DNA of 12,844 nt, taken from JBCDBH01 sp039184055 (GTDB lineage: Bacteria > Acidobacteriota > Thermoanaerobaculia > Multivoradales > J023). The stretch covers positions 1-12,844 of the forward strand of contig JBCDBH010000160.1 in NCBI GenBank assembly GCA_039184055.1, in the 5' to 3' direction. Below, piece by piece: positions 1 through 5,891 of this stretch (its first letter is position 1; each line of letters opens with the position of its first letter). The notes beneath the pieces are model-generated. The model worked only from the letters and a program-made list of their open reading frames with translations, was not told the DNA's origin and ran no database searches. Both the position numbers and the translations under genes were made by a program.

Positions 1-23
1 AACCAATCGATCGGGGTCGCCAT
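1..23 (-). CDS. Start of a partial gene, probably cytochrome b of a bc complex
   Basis: An ATG lies one base after the TGA stop of the Rieske gene (the join reads TGAGATG) and opens a frame beginning MATPIDW before the window ends. Only seven full codons are visible, so the sequence alone cannot identify the product. Cytochrome b subunits commonly follow the Rieske gene directly in bacterial qcr/pet operons, and their N-termini often carry an ...DWL/F... segment, so cytochrome b is the natural guess. The tight junction suggests translational coupling with the Rieske gene. The assignment rests on context. Confidence 0.5.
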
Positions 24-24
24 C

Positions 25-630
25 TCAGGCCATCCGCTCGTTGTCGCCACAGGGGCAGGGTCGTGGGAAGAGACACGGATCGTGACCCGGTCCACGAGGC
101 GCGTCGAGGTGGTCGATGACCTCACCCGGACCCATGGCGACTTCTTCGAGATCGAGCTCGATGAAGAGCAGGCCGTCTTCGGCCTTGAGGGAGTAGCGCG
201 GCAGGTTCTGCCCGGCATCGCCCGGCGGGCCGCTCACCCCCGTGCCGTCCGGGGAGAACACACCGTTGTGACAGGGGCAGAAGAAGCGATCGTTCTGCGG
301 CTCCCAATGCACCTGACAGCCGAGATGAGGGCAGGTCGACGACAGCGCGATGAAGTCCTCGGCGCCGTTGCCGGTTCCCTGGCGCGCGACGTTGACCGTG
401 GCGCCCGCGGGCGTACGAAAGAGCAAGGACTCACCCTGGCCGATGCGGCCGAGCGGCGAGACATAGAGCCAACCTTTCGTGGGCGGTCCGGCCGGAAACA
501 AAAAGCGGCCCATCATCGCCGCCAAGGTGCCATAGGCGGCGGTCAGCCCGACGACGGTGGCGAGCGTCGATAGCCATCCAAGCGATGTGCGACGGTCTGT
601 GGACGGTCCTGTGGTTACACGCTCTTCCAC
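25..630 (-). CDS. Rieske [2Fe-2S] iron-sulfur protein of a quinol:cytochrome c (bc-type) oxidoreductase
   Basis: This 201-residue protein is probably the Rieske subunit that takes electrons from quinol bound at cytochrome b and passes them to a c-type cytochrome on the outer face of the inner membrane. Box I is CPHLGC (C100, H102, C105) and box II is CPCHNG (C118, C120, H121). By family knowledge C100, H102, C118 and H121 bind the cluster and C105-C120 form the disulfide. The N-terminus has a DRRTSLGWL Tat-like motif (residues 12-20) followed by one hydrophobic helix (about 18-40), the usual uncleaved Tat anchor. The start is GTG, with GAGGAG well placed upstream. In box II the Ser and Tyr that raise the redox potential in mitochondrial proteins are Gly123 and Phe125, which suggests a low-potential, menaquinol-type centre. 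The C-terminal tail adds three cysteines (C186, C192, C194), which is unusual. A 1-bp gap to the next gene suggests an operon. Confidence 0.93.
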   Translation of the reverse strand: MEERVTTGPSTDRRTSLGWLSTLATVVGLTAAYGTLAAMMGRFLFPAGPPTKGWLYVSPLGRIGQGESLLFRTPAGATVNVARQGTGNGAEDFIALSSTCPHLGCQVHWEPQNDRFFCPCHNGVFSPDGTGVSGPPGDAGQNLPRYSLKAEDGLLFIELDLEEVAMGPGEVIDHLDAPRGPGHDPCLFPRPCPCGDNERMA

Positions 631-647
631 GCGTTGGCTCCTCGTAA

Positions 648-662
648 GCTGTGGTTAACAGC
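648..662. promoter_or_regulatory. Small inverted repeat upstream of the Rieske gene
   Basis: GCTGT-GGTTA-ACAGC is a perfect 5-bp inverted repeat with a 5-base centre, located 18 bp upstream of the GTG start of the Rieske gene. It could be an operator half-site pair or a small 5' leader hairpin. I found no convincing -35/-10 pair nearby, and five-base arms arise easily by chance. The octamer TGTGGTTA inside it recurs 40 bp away at 610-617, within the coding start. Confidence 0.2.
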
Positions 663-752
663 AAGGGTACGAGAGAGCGACTGAATCGCCACCGCGTCGA
701 GGGATAGGTGGTGGTCCCACCCCGACGGGTAGGCGGTGATCGGGCTACGGTT

Positions 753-1676
753 TTATGGGGTGTCCCAAGGAGCGTGCGCGGAGAATCTCTTGGTGACGAA
801 GTCGAGAAAGACCTCGACTTTGCGTGGCAGGTAGGAGCGACTGGGGTAGAGCAGCCAGACCGCTGGATCGTCGAACGCGGCGGCGGTCACGTCGTGGTCG
901 GGGAAGAGATCGACCAGGGTGCCGTGGCGGAGCTCGCGACCGACGATCCAGCGCGCCTGGAGGATCACCCCGCGACCGGCGAGCGCACACTCTTTGAGCG
1001 CGATGGCATTCGACGTGTGGAGATTGCCACGCACCGACACCGCTGTCGTCGCACCGGTCTCGCGATCACGAAAACGCCATTGAGCGTCGAAGCCGGGCAT
1101 GTCGAGCAGCAGACAATTGTGATGCACCAGGTCAGTTGGCGTGGTGGGTCGCCCATGACGTTCGAGGTAGCTTGGGCTGGCGCAGACCCGCGCCACCATG
1201 GTGGCTAGACGTCGCGCCACGAGCCCCGAATCGGCCAGAGGACCGAGACGGATGGCGACGTCGATCCGTTCTTCGACGAGATCGAGGGTGGCATCGGTGA
1301 GCAACAGGTCGATCGCGAGCTCGGGGTAGAGGTCGTCGAGCTCGGGGAGCAGGGGCACGAGATTGAGAAGGGCGAAGCTCACCGGGCAGGCGATCCGCAG
1401 GGTCCCTCTTGGCGCGCGGTCGATCTCGCTGGCCTGGAGCCCGGCGTGCTCGAGCTCTTCGAGCACCGGCTCGATGCGATCGAAGTAGAGGGCTCCAGCT
1501 TCGGTGGGTGATAAACGGCGGGTGGTGCGGTGAAAGAGCCGGATGCCGAGCTCTCGTTCGAGACTCGCGATGGCGCGCGAGATCGACGACGGGTCGACAT
1601 TGCGATCCCGGGCGACGGTGGCGAAGCTGCCACGACGCATGACGTCGGCGAACGTTCGGAGCACGTCGAGATCCAT
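753..1676 (-). CDS. LysR-family transcriptional regulator (CrgA-like subgroup)
   Basis: This 307-residue protein has the normal length for a LysR-type regulator. Residues 1-60 form the winged helix-turn-helix (MDLDVLRTFADVMRRGSFAT, then SSISRAIASLERELGIRLFH and TTRRLSPTEAG), followed by a linker helix. The periplasmic-binding-protein-like effector domain starts near residue 90 (GTLRIACPVSFAL) and includes the IDVAIRLGPLADSGLVARRL segment typical of CrgA-like members. It diverges from the beta-hydroxyacid dehydrogenase gene across a 117-bp gap holding an imperfect palindrome, the classic arrangement in which a LysR protein controls its divergent neighbour and itself. The neighbouring dehydrogenase is therefore the likely target, and its substrate or a related acid the likely inducer; this is inference. 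The ATG is preceded by AGGATGGAAGC, an acceptable ribosome site. Confidence 0.93.
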   Translation of the reverse strand: MDLDVLRTFADVMRRGSFATVARDRNVDPSSISRAIASLERELGIRLFHRTTRRLSPTEAGALYFDRIEPVLEELEHAGLQASEIDRAPRGTLRIACPVSFALLNLVPLLPELDDLYPELAIDLLLTDATLDLVEERIDVAIRLGPLADSGLVARRLATMVARVCASPSYLERHGRPTTPTDLVHHNCLLLDMPGFDAQWRFRDRETGATTAVSVRGNLHTSNAIALKECALAGRGVILQARWIVGRELRHGTLVDLFPDHDVTAAAFDDPAVWLLYPSRSYLPRKVEVFLDFVTKRFSAHAPWDTP

Positions 1677-1742
1677 GCTTCCATCCTGTCATTGCTGCGT
1701 GCGGCGCACCAATCTCGTGTCGATCTTTCTCTGTCCCGCGCT

Positions 1743-1772
1743 GTGAGCACGAGCTAGCCTTGGCTCGTTCAC
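1743..1772. promoter_or_regulatory. Candidate LysR operator in the divergent intergenic region
   Basis: Within the 117-bp gap between the LysR gene and the dehydrogenase is an imperfect palindrome: GTGA, two bases, ACGAGC, eight bases, GCTCGT, TCAC. The 6-bp arms at 1749-1754 and 1763-1768 match perfectly and the outer 4-bp arms match with a two-base offset. LysR regulators usually bind interrupted dyads in exactly this position. I saw no clear -35/-10 pair for either gene, so promoter positions are not assigned. Confidence 0.45.
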
Positions 1773-1793
1773 ATACGGCAAAGGAGAACGATC

Positions 1794-2663
1794 ATGACGA
1801 CAATTGCTTTCTTGGGCTTGGGGGCCATGGGTTCGCGCATGGCGGCGAACCTGGTCAGCGCTGGCCATGAGGTGACGGTGTGGAATCGCACCATGGAACG
1901 TACCGAGGCGTTGCGTGACCTGGGCGCGGCGGTGGCGACCTCGCCACGCGCGGCGGTGACGGGCGCCGAGGTGGTGATCAGCATGGTGCGTGACGACGTG
2001 GCGTCGCGTCATGTGTGGTTGGATGCCGAAGAGGGTGCGGTCGGGGCATTGGGCGAAGACACGATCGCCATCGAGTCGAGCACGCTCACCGTGGCATGGG
2101 TGAAGGAGCTCGCGGCGGCGCTGCCTTGTCCGCTGCTCGATGCGCCGGTGGCGGGCTCACGACCCCAGGCCGAAGCGGGCACGTTGGCCTATGTGGTGGG
2201 GGGCGACGGCACGGAGTTCGAGCGAGTCAGACCGATCCTCGAAGTCATGGGAGGAGCGATCCATCATGTCGGCCCGGTCGGACAGGGCATGGCCATGAAG
2301 CTGGTGGTCAACGCCTTCTTCGGCATCCAAGTGGCGGCGATGGGCGAGCTGGTCGGTCTGGCACGCGCGGCGGGTGTCGAGGCACAGCGGACGGTCGACG
2401 TGCTGAGCGCGTTGCCGGTGACCAGTCCGGCTCTCGCCATGGTGGGTGGCGCCATCGCGGCGGACCATTTCGCACCGATGTTTCCGATCGATCTGGTCGA
2501 GAAGGACTTGGGTTACGTCGCGGCCACGGCGACGACGTTGGATGCCGACGTGCCGACCTCGATGGCGGTTCGCGACGTCTATCGCCGCGCCCAGGAAGCG
2601 GATTTGGGTGGCGACAACATCGCCGGTGTGGCCCAGCTCTTTCTCAGGCCCGTGACAGCGTAG
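1794..2663 (+). CDS. NAD(P)-dependent beta-hydroxyacid dehydrogenase (3-hydroxyisobutyrate dehydrogenase / glyoxylate-succinic semialdehyde reductase family)
   Basis: This 289-residue cytosolic enzyme would oxidise a short beta-hydroxyacid, or reduce the matching semialdehyde or glyoxylate, with a nicotinamide cofactor. The N-terminal Rossmann domain begins at once with FLGLGAMGSRMAANL (residues 6-20), and the strand ending VWNRT (29-33) places Arg32 where this family often shows NADPH preference. The substrate motif is DAPVAGSRPQAEAGTL (116-131), and the GxGxxxKxxxN motif gives catalytic Lys169 and Asn173. KDL (237-239) is the conserved C-terminal substrate-side motif. GSRPQAEAGTL resembles glyoxylate/succinic semialdehyde reductases more than classic MmsB, so the exact substrate is open. 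AAAGGAG sits seven bases before the ATG. It diverges from the LysR gene, its probable regulator, and ends 10 bp before the small membrane protein. Confidence 0.93.
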   Translation: MTTIAFLGLGAMGSRMAANLVSAGHEVTVWNRTMERTEALRDLGAAVATSPRAAVTGAEVVISMVRDDVASRHVWLDAEEGAVGALGEDTIAIESSTLTVAWVKELAAALPCPLLDAPVAGSRPQAEAGTLAYVVGGDGTEFERVRPILEVMGGAIHHVGPVGQGMAMKLVVNAFFGIQVAAMGELVGLARAAGVEAQRTVDVLSALPVTSPALAMVGGAIAADHFAPMFPIDLVEKDLGYVAATATTLDADVPTSMAVRDVYRRAQEADLGGDNIAGVAQLFLRPVTA

Positions 2664-2673
2664 ACTCGGAGCT

Positions 2674-2889
2674 ATGAAGCTACGTCGTATCGTCGGAATT
2701 GTGCTGCTCGTTGCTGGAATCGTCGCGTTGGTCTACGGTGGCTTTTCGTTCTCCGAGGAACGGACCGCGCTCAAGGTGGGTACCTGGGAGCTCAAGGTGA
2801 GCGATGAGGAGCGCTTTCCGGTGCCCCCGGGTGTCGCGGTCGGGGCGATCATCGTCGGCATCATCTTCGTCGCTCAGCGCAGCAAATAG
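2674..2889 (+). CDS. Small two-helix membrane protein of unknown function
   Basis: This is a 71-residue protein with two predicted membrane helices, about residues 6-24 (VGIVLLVAGIVALVYGG region) and 51-67 (PGVAVGAIIVGIIFVA), joined by a charged loop of about 25 residues (ALKVGTWELKVSDEERFPVPP). Short proteins of this layout, with a GIVLLVxGIVxLVYGG first helix and a PVPP turn before the second, are familiar to me as conserved hypotheticals in environmental bacteria. Their function is unknown to me. The gene starts 10 bp after the dehydrogenase stop with GGAG close to the ATG, so it is probably translated from the same transcript. A strong hairpin begins two bases after its stop codon. Confidence 0.8.
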   Translation: MKLRRIVGIVLLVAGIVALVYGGFSFSEERTALKVGTWELKVSDEERFPVPPGVAVGAIIVGIIFVAQRSK

Positions 2890-2890
2890 A

Positions 2891-2923
2891 AACGGCCGGT
2901 CGCCTTGTGGTGGACCGGCCGTT
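2891..2923. terminator. Bidirectional hairpin terminator between convergent genes
   Basis: A perfect 11-bp inverted repeat, AACGGCCGGTC at 2891-2901 and GACCGGCCGTT at 2913-2923, encloses an 11-base loop. It sits between the stop of the plus-strand small membrane protein and the stop of the minus-strand LolA-like gene. Read on the minus strand the stem is followed by a T-rich run (TTTCTATTTG), as in an intrinsic terminator. On the plus strand no U-tract follows, so it may work there only as an RNA end-protecting hairpin or a weaker terminator. Confidence 0.85.
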
Positions 2924-2946
2924 CGAGTGCGTTGCGCGCGTCGCGA

Positions 2947-3687
2947 TCAGGGGGCGAAGTCGTCGATCTGCTCGAAACCTTCGGGGAGGGTCATCGAGAA
3001 GCGCTTGGCGTCGAGGGTCGGGTTTGGATCGAGGGCGTCGAAGTCGAGGATCAGCTTGCCCGTTCCCTGACCGCTGACGTCGTAATGACGCACCATGCGT
3101 CGGGGGAGCAGATCTTCGGTGCCGAAGTGCAAGATCGCTTCTTTTTCGAAGTTGGCTTCGCCGAATACGACCTTGACGGTGTAACACTCCACGCCACCGA
3201 CGGTGGCGTTCTCCAAGAGCTCGAAGCTCTCACCCGCGGCGTCTTGGCTGTAGGGTGAGTCGTTGACCAACGAGATCGGGACCGCCGAGTTCAACACCTG
3301 ACCGGCGGATCCGAAGACTCCTGGATCGATGTCTTCGTAGCCCTTCTTGTTGGTGTGGTCGACGAGGTAGAACATCTCACCGTTGCTACCACCGGTATAG
3401 GTGACGGGATCGGTGGTGCGGGGCAGGGTCGTGGTCAGGCGCGTCCAGAACTTCGCCGGCAGGTTGATCTCGGGGTCCCAGCCGGCCAGCACGCCCTCGG
3501 CCTCGGCGGCACCGATGAAGTTCGCGATCACACCCTCGGGTTGGATCTTGACCTTGAAGTGGACGTTTTCGACCGCCTTGGCGGCTTCGATCGCTTGATC
3601 GAGCACGGCTTTGCCATCGGCCGGGGCGTCCGCGCCGACGACGGGAAACGCGATCAGGACGAGGAGACAGGCAAGCAGCGTACGCAT
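2947..3687 (-). CDS. Exported LolA-like / DUF2092-like protein
   Basis: This is a 246-residue protein with a clear signal peptide (residues 1-19, cleavage probably after VVGA). The mature part reads like the half-barrel LolA/DUF2092 type: an N-terminal helix (AVLDQAIEAAKAVENVHFKVK), then strands with a FYLVDHTNKKGYEDID segment, a GVECYTVKVVFGEA strand near the middle and a C-terminal DAKRFSMTLPEGFEQID. Family members bind lipids or act as envelope chaperones; a specific role here is not established. Its TGA-overlapping ribosome site is formed by the end of the upstream gene (TGAGGAGTCGACCATG), so it is almost certainly translationally coupled to the PQQ-like propeller gene. A strong hairpin follows the gene. 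No lipobox is present: Cys7 lies too close to the N-terminus. Confidence 0.7.
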   Translation of the reverse strand: MRTLLACLLVLIAFPVVGADAPADGKAVLDQAIEAAKAVENVHFKVKIQPEGVIANFIGAAEAEGVLAGWDPEINLPAKFWTRLTTTLPRTTDPVTYTGGSNGEMFYLVDHTNKKGYEDIDPGVFGSAGQVLNSAVPISLVNDSPYSQDAAGESFELLENATVGGVECYTVKVVFGEANFEKEAILHFGTEDLLPRRMVRHYDVSGQGTGKLILDFDALDPNPTLDAKRFSMTLPEGFEQIDDFAP

Positions 3688-3697
3688 GGTCGACTCC

Positions 3698-4957
3698 TCA
3701 GCCCAGGCTCACGGCCTTGATGGTTTTCTTGTCACGCACATAGACGGTGGTGCCGACCACGGTCGGCACGGTCCACGACGGTTGCTCGAGCACCTGTGCC
3801 GAGCCGTGACGCTCGACGCCTTCAGGACTGACCGACATCAAGAGCAGATTGCCTTCTTCGTCGATCGCGACGATCTTGTCGCCGACGCCGACACATTGAG
3901 TCTTGGTGAAGCCACGTTCGCGCCAGCCGATGTCACCGGTCTTGATATTGACCGCGGCCATGAAGTGTGGGGCACGTCCACCGGTGACCCCGTAGACCCA
4001 ATCGCCGTCGCGCACCGTGGTGACGTGGTAGAGCTGGATCTTGCGGGTCGTCCAGGCTTCTTCGACCGACGTCTTGCCATCTTCGGCGGTGGTGAGCTTG
4101 AGCCCGCGACCTCCGGCCTGGAGAACCGAGATGAAGAGGTGCTGGCCGTCATCGGCGAGCACCGGCATGCTGATGTTCTGGCCGAATTGGTTGCCGATCT
4201 CGTAGCGCCACAACAGCTCGCCATTCGACGGGTCGAGACCGACCACCTCTTTGGCCATGTAGGTGATCAGCTGCGGCTGGCCGTTGACCTCGAGGATCTG
4301 AGGCGCCGAGTAGCTATTGGTGAAGTCGTGGTTTTTCCACGCCACCGACCCATCGGCTTTGTTGAAAGCGACGACCGAGGCGCCTTGGCCGCCGTTGAGC
4401 ACGATGATCGTGTCGCCGTATTCGATCGGGCTCGATGAATAGCCGTGGTTGAGCGGGCTGCCACCGAGCTCGGTCCACAGGTTGTGCTTCCAGGCTACCG
4501 AGCCGTCTTTCAGCTCGAGCGCGTGCAGGATGCCGGATACACCGACCGTGTAGATACGGTCACCGACGATCAGCGGCGTGGCGCGTGGGCCGTCGCCGAA
4601 TTGATGCACGTGCGACTCGTGCGGTTCGGCTTCATAGGCGTGTTCCCAGACCGTCTTGCCGGTTTTCGCATCGAGCGCGATGACCGCTTCTTTGCCCTCG
4701 GCGGTGCGGTACATGGTGTAGATCCGATCGCCCTTGGCGAGGATGGACGAATAGCCGTCACCGAGATCGCGCGACCAGAGCTCTTTGGGCCCGTCCGCGG
4801 GCCAGGAGATGCCTTCCGCGGCGATCATGAAATTGCGATCGGGACCGCCCCATTGGGTCCAATCGGCGGTGTCTTCGGCGAGCGACACGCTCGCGACGAA
4901 CGCGAAGAGCAGGGTGATGACAAAGCCACGCATGGTGGTCGAAGTCGATAAGCGCAT
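3698..4957 (-). CDS. Exported PQQ-like beta-propeller repeat protein (BamB-like fold)
   Basis: This 419-residue protein has a signal peptide (about residues 1-27, ending VASVSLAE). After the opening motif DWTQWGGPDRNFM (32-44) come repeated PQQ-like blade motifs with a docking tryptophan: ALDAKTGKTVWEH (94-106), ALELKDGSVAWKH (147-158), AFNKADGSVAWKN (197-209), GLDPSNGELLWRY (240-252) and AVNIKTGDIGWRE (335-347). This predicts a seven- or eight-bladed propeller in the periplasm. Such proteins are often annotated BamB-like, but no bam gene is adjacent and there is no lipobox, so I do not call it BamB. I also see no quinoprotein dehydrogenase active site. The ATG is supported by AAGGAGG six bases upstream; a later Met at residue 9 is less likely. 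The stop codon overlaps the ribosome site of the LolA-like gene, making a two-gene operon. Confidence 0.85.
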   Translation of the reverse strand: MRLSTSTTMRGFVITLLFAFVASVSLAEDTADWTQWGGPDRNFMIAAEGISWPADGPKELWSRDLGDGYSSILAKGDRIYTMYRTAEGKEAVIALDAKTGKTVWEHAYEAEPHESHVHQFGDGPRATPLIVGDRIYTVGVSGILHALELKDGSVAWKHNLWTELGGSPLNHGYSSSPIEYGDTIIVLNGGQGASVVAFNKADGSVAWKNHDFTNSYSAPQILEVNGQPQLITYMAKEVVGLDPSNGELLWRYEIGNQFGQNISMPVLADDGQHLFISVLQAGGRGLKLTTAEDGKTSVEEAWTTRKIQLYHVTTVRDGDWVYGVTGGRAPHFMAAVNIKTGDIGWRERGFTKTQCVGVGDKIVAIDEEGNLLLMSVSPEGVERHGSAQVLEQPSWTVPTVVGTTVYVRDKKTIKAVSLG

Positions 4958-4975
4958 GCTTCCCTCCTTGTCGAA

Positions 4976-5004
4976 AGTATGGATCCACGAGTGTACCCGG
5001 CCAA
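4976..5004 (-). promoter_or_regulatory. Candidate promoter of the PQQ-like propeller operon
   Basis: Read on the minus strand, TTGGCC (4999-5004) and CATACT (4976-4981) are separated by 17 bp, each matching four of six sigma-70 consensus bases. Transcription would start only about 10 bases before the AAGGAGG ribosome site, giving a very short leader. The placement is good but the match is modest. Confidence 0.3.
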
Positions 5005-5044
5005 GTTGAATCGTGCCGGCGTGGCGATCCCATCAGGCTGCTTC

Positions 5045-5090
5045 CAGCCGGCTCGTGAGGTTGGGTACGAGGATGAATACGAGCCGGCTG
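5045..5090. terminator. Hairpin downstream of the DUF4412-like gene, probable transcript end
   Basis: A perfect 12-bp inverted repeat (CAGCCGGCTCGT at 5045-5056 and ACGAGCCGGCTG at 5079-5090) with a 22-base loop begins 16 bases after the TAA of the DUF4412-like gene. No U-run follows on the minus strand, so it may be a Rho-assisted or weak terminator. A second ACGAG inside the loop (5067-5071) can pair with the same CTCGT arm, so two alternative folds exist. Confidence 0.6.
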
Positions 5091-5106
5091 AGCCGAGGTT
5101 CCGAGC

Positions 5107-5802
5107 TTAGAAAGGCGCGTCGGTCAACGTGTAGCCGGCGGGAGGATCGAAGGCGGTCGGCGGGACGGGGTCGGTCTTGACTTCGGTCGCGATGGTGGTC
5201 GTCTCGACGGTCATACCCATCATTTTCATTTCCGAATCGCTGGCCAGCGACAAGGCACCGATTTCTTTCATGCCTTCGTACAGCTTTTCGAGCTGTTTGC
5301 CCATCGGTCCGGCCATGGCGCCCGGCAGTTTGCGGCCGTCGTAATAGGTCGCCGGGACCTTGAGCTTGGGGGCGACCCACAGATCGAAACGAAAGTTCTT
5401 CCCCATGGTGACCAGATAGCGCTGGGTTTCGTAGTTGGCGATGGTGCGGGTTTCGTCGAGCTTCGTGATCTCGACTTCCGCGTCGCCACCCATGATGCCT
5501 TGCAGGATCGAGCTCACGGCACCGCCTTCGTCGGCCGCGCCGAGCTTTTCCTGGAGCTCGTCGAGGGTGGTGACCCAATAGTTCTTTTCGCGGTGGTTGA
5601 TAAAGGTCATTTGACCCGTATTGCTGTTCACGATCGTGTCGCTCTCGGCGCTATTGGTGCGCACCATCTCGTCGGTGATGATGGTTTCCGAGGTGTAGGT
5701 GTCACCACGAACGGTGGTCTCTTGCACAATGGTGTAGTCGGCGGTCGCGGCCGCGACGCAGACGAGCGCGAAGATGAGGAACATGGCCAAACGTTTGATC
5801 AT
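5107..5802 (-). CDS. Exported DUF4412-like protein of unknown function
   Basis: This is a 231-residue protein with a signal peptide (residues 1-21, MIKRLAMFLIFALVCVAAATA). The mature part starts with strands of the kind seen in DUF4412-type proteins: YTIVQETTVRGDTYTSETII, then DTIVNSNTGQMTFINHREKNYWVTTLDEL. The charged and Met-rich mid part (MGGDAEVEITKLDETRTIANYETQRYLVTMGKNFRFDLWVAPKLKVP) describes a beta-rich, periplasmic single-domain fold. The C-terminal part contains SEMKMMGMTVETTT. No catalytic motif is visible and the function is unknown. GGAGG lies eight bases before the ATG. The gene begins 35 bp after the terminator-like hairpin of the large cytochrome gene and I see no promoter in between, so it may depend on read-through. 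Confidence 0.65.
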   Translation of the reverse strand: MIKRLAMFLIFALVCVAAATADYTIVQETTVRGDTYTSETIITDEMVRTNSAESDTIVNSNTGQMTFINHREKNYWVTTLDELQEKLGAADEGGAVSSILQGIMGGDAEVEITKLDETRTIANYETQRYLVTMGKNFRFDLWVAPKLKVPATYYDGRKLPGAMAGPMGKQLEKLYEGMKEIGALSLASDSEMKMMGMTVETTTIATEVKTDPVPPTAFDPPAGYTLTDAPF

Positions 5803-5837
5803 CGAGGAACCTCCAAGCGGGGACAGAAAACGACAAA

Positions 5838-5865
5838 GACGGTTCCGAGCGTTCTCGGAACCGTC
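5838..5865 (-). terminator. Strong intrinsic terminator of the large cytochrome gene
   Basis: GACGGTTCCGAG (5838-5849) and CTCGGAACCGTC (5854-5865) form a perfect 12-bp stem with a four-base loop. On the minus strand the stem is followed by TTTGTCGTTTTCTG, a U-rich tract, which completes a textbook Rho-independent terminator 26 bases after the stop of the 1373-residue gene. It also lies 35 bp upstream of the DUF4412-like start and could attenuate read-through into that gene. Confidence 0.88.
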
Positions 5866-5891
5866 CGACGATCACTTCGTGGGGGATTTTC

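Noticed and set aside
3666..3687. Possible lipobox (LLAC) in the LolA-like protein
   Set aside because: Cys7 lies before the hydrophobic core of the signal peptide, too near the N-terminus for signal peptidase II. A standard cleavage after VVGA fits better.
3611..4438. 275-codon plus-strand frame opposite the PQQ-like propeller gene
   Set aside because: It has no domain or sensible ribosome site and spans the junction of two real genes on the other strand.
3698..4957. Naming the PQQ-like propeller protein bamB
   Set aside because: It has no lipobox and no adjacent bam-related or engA/der gene. Propellers of this type are common exported proteins with other or unknown roles.
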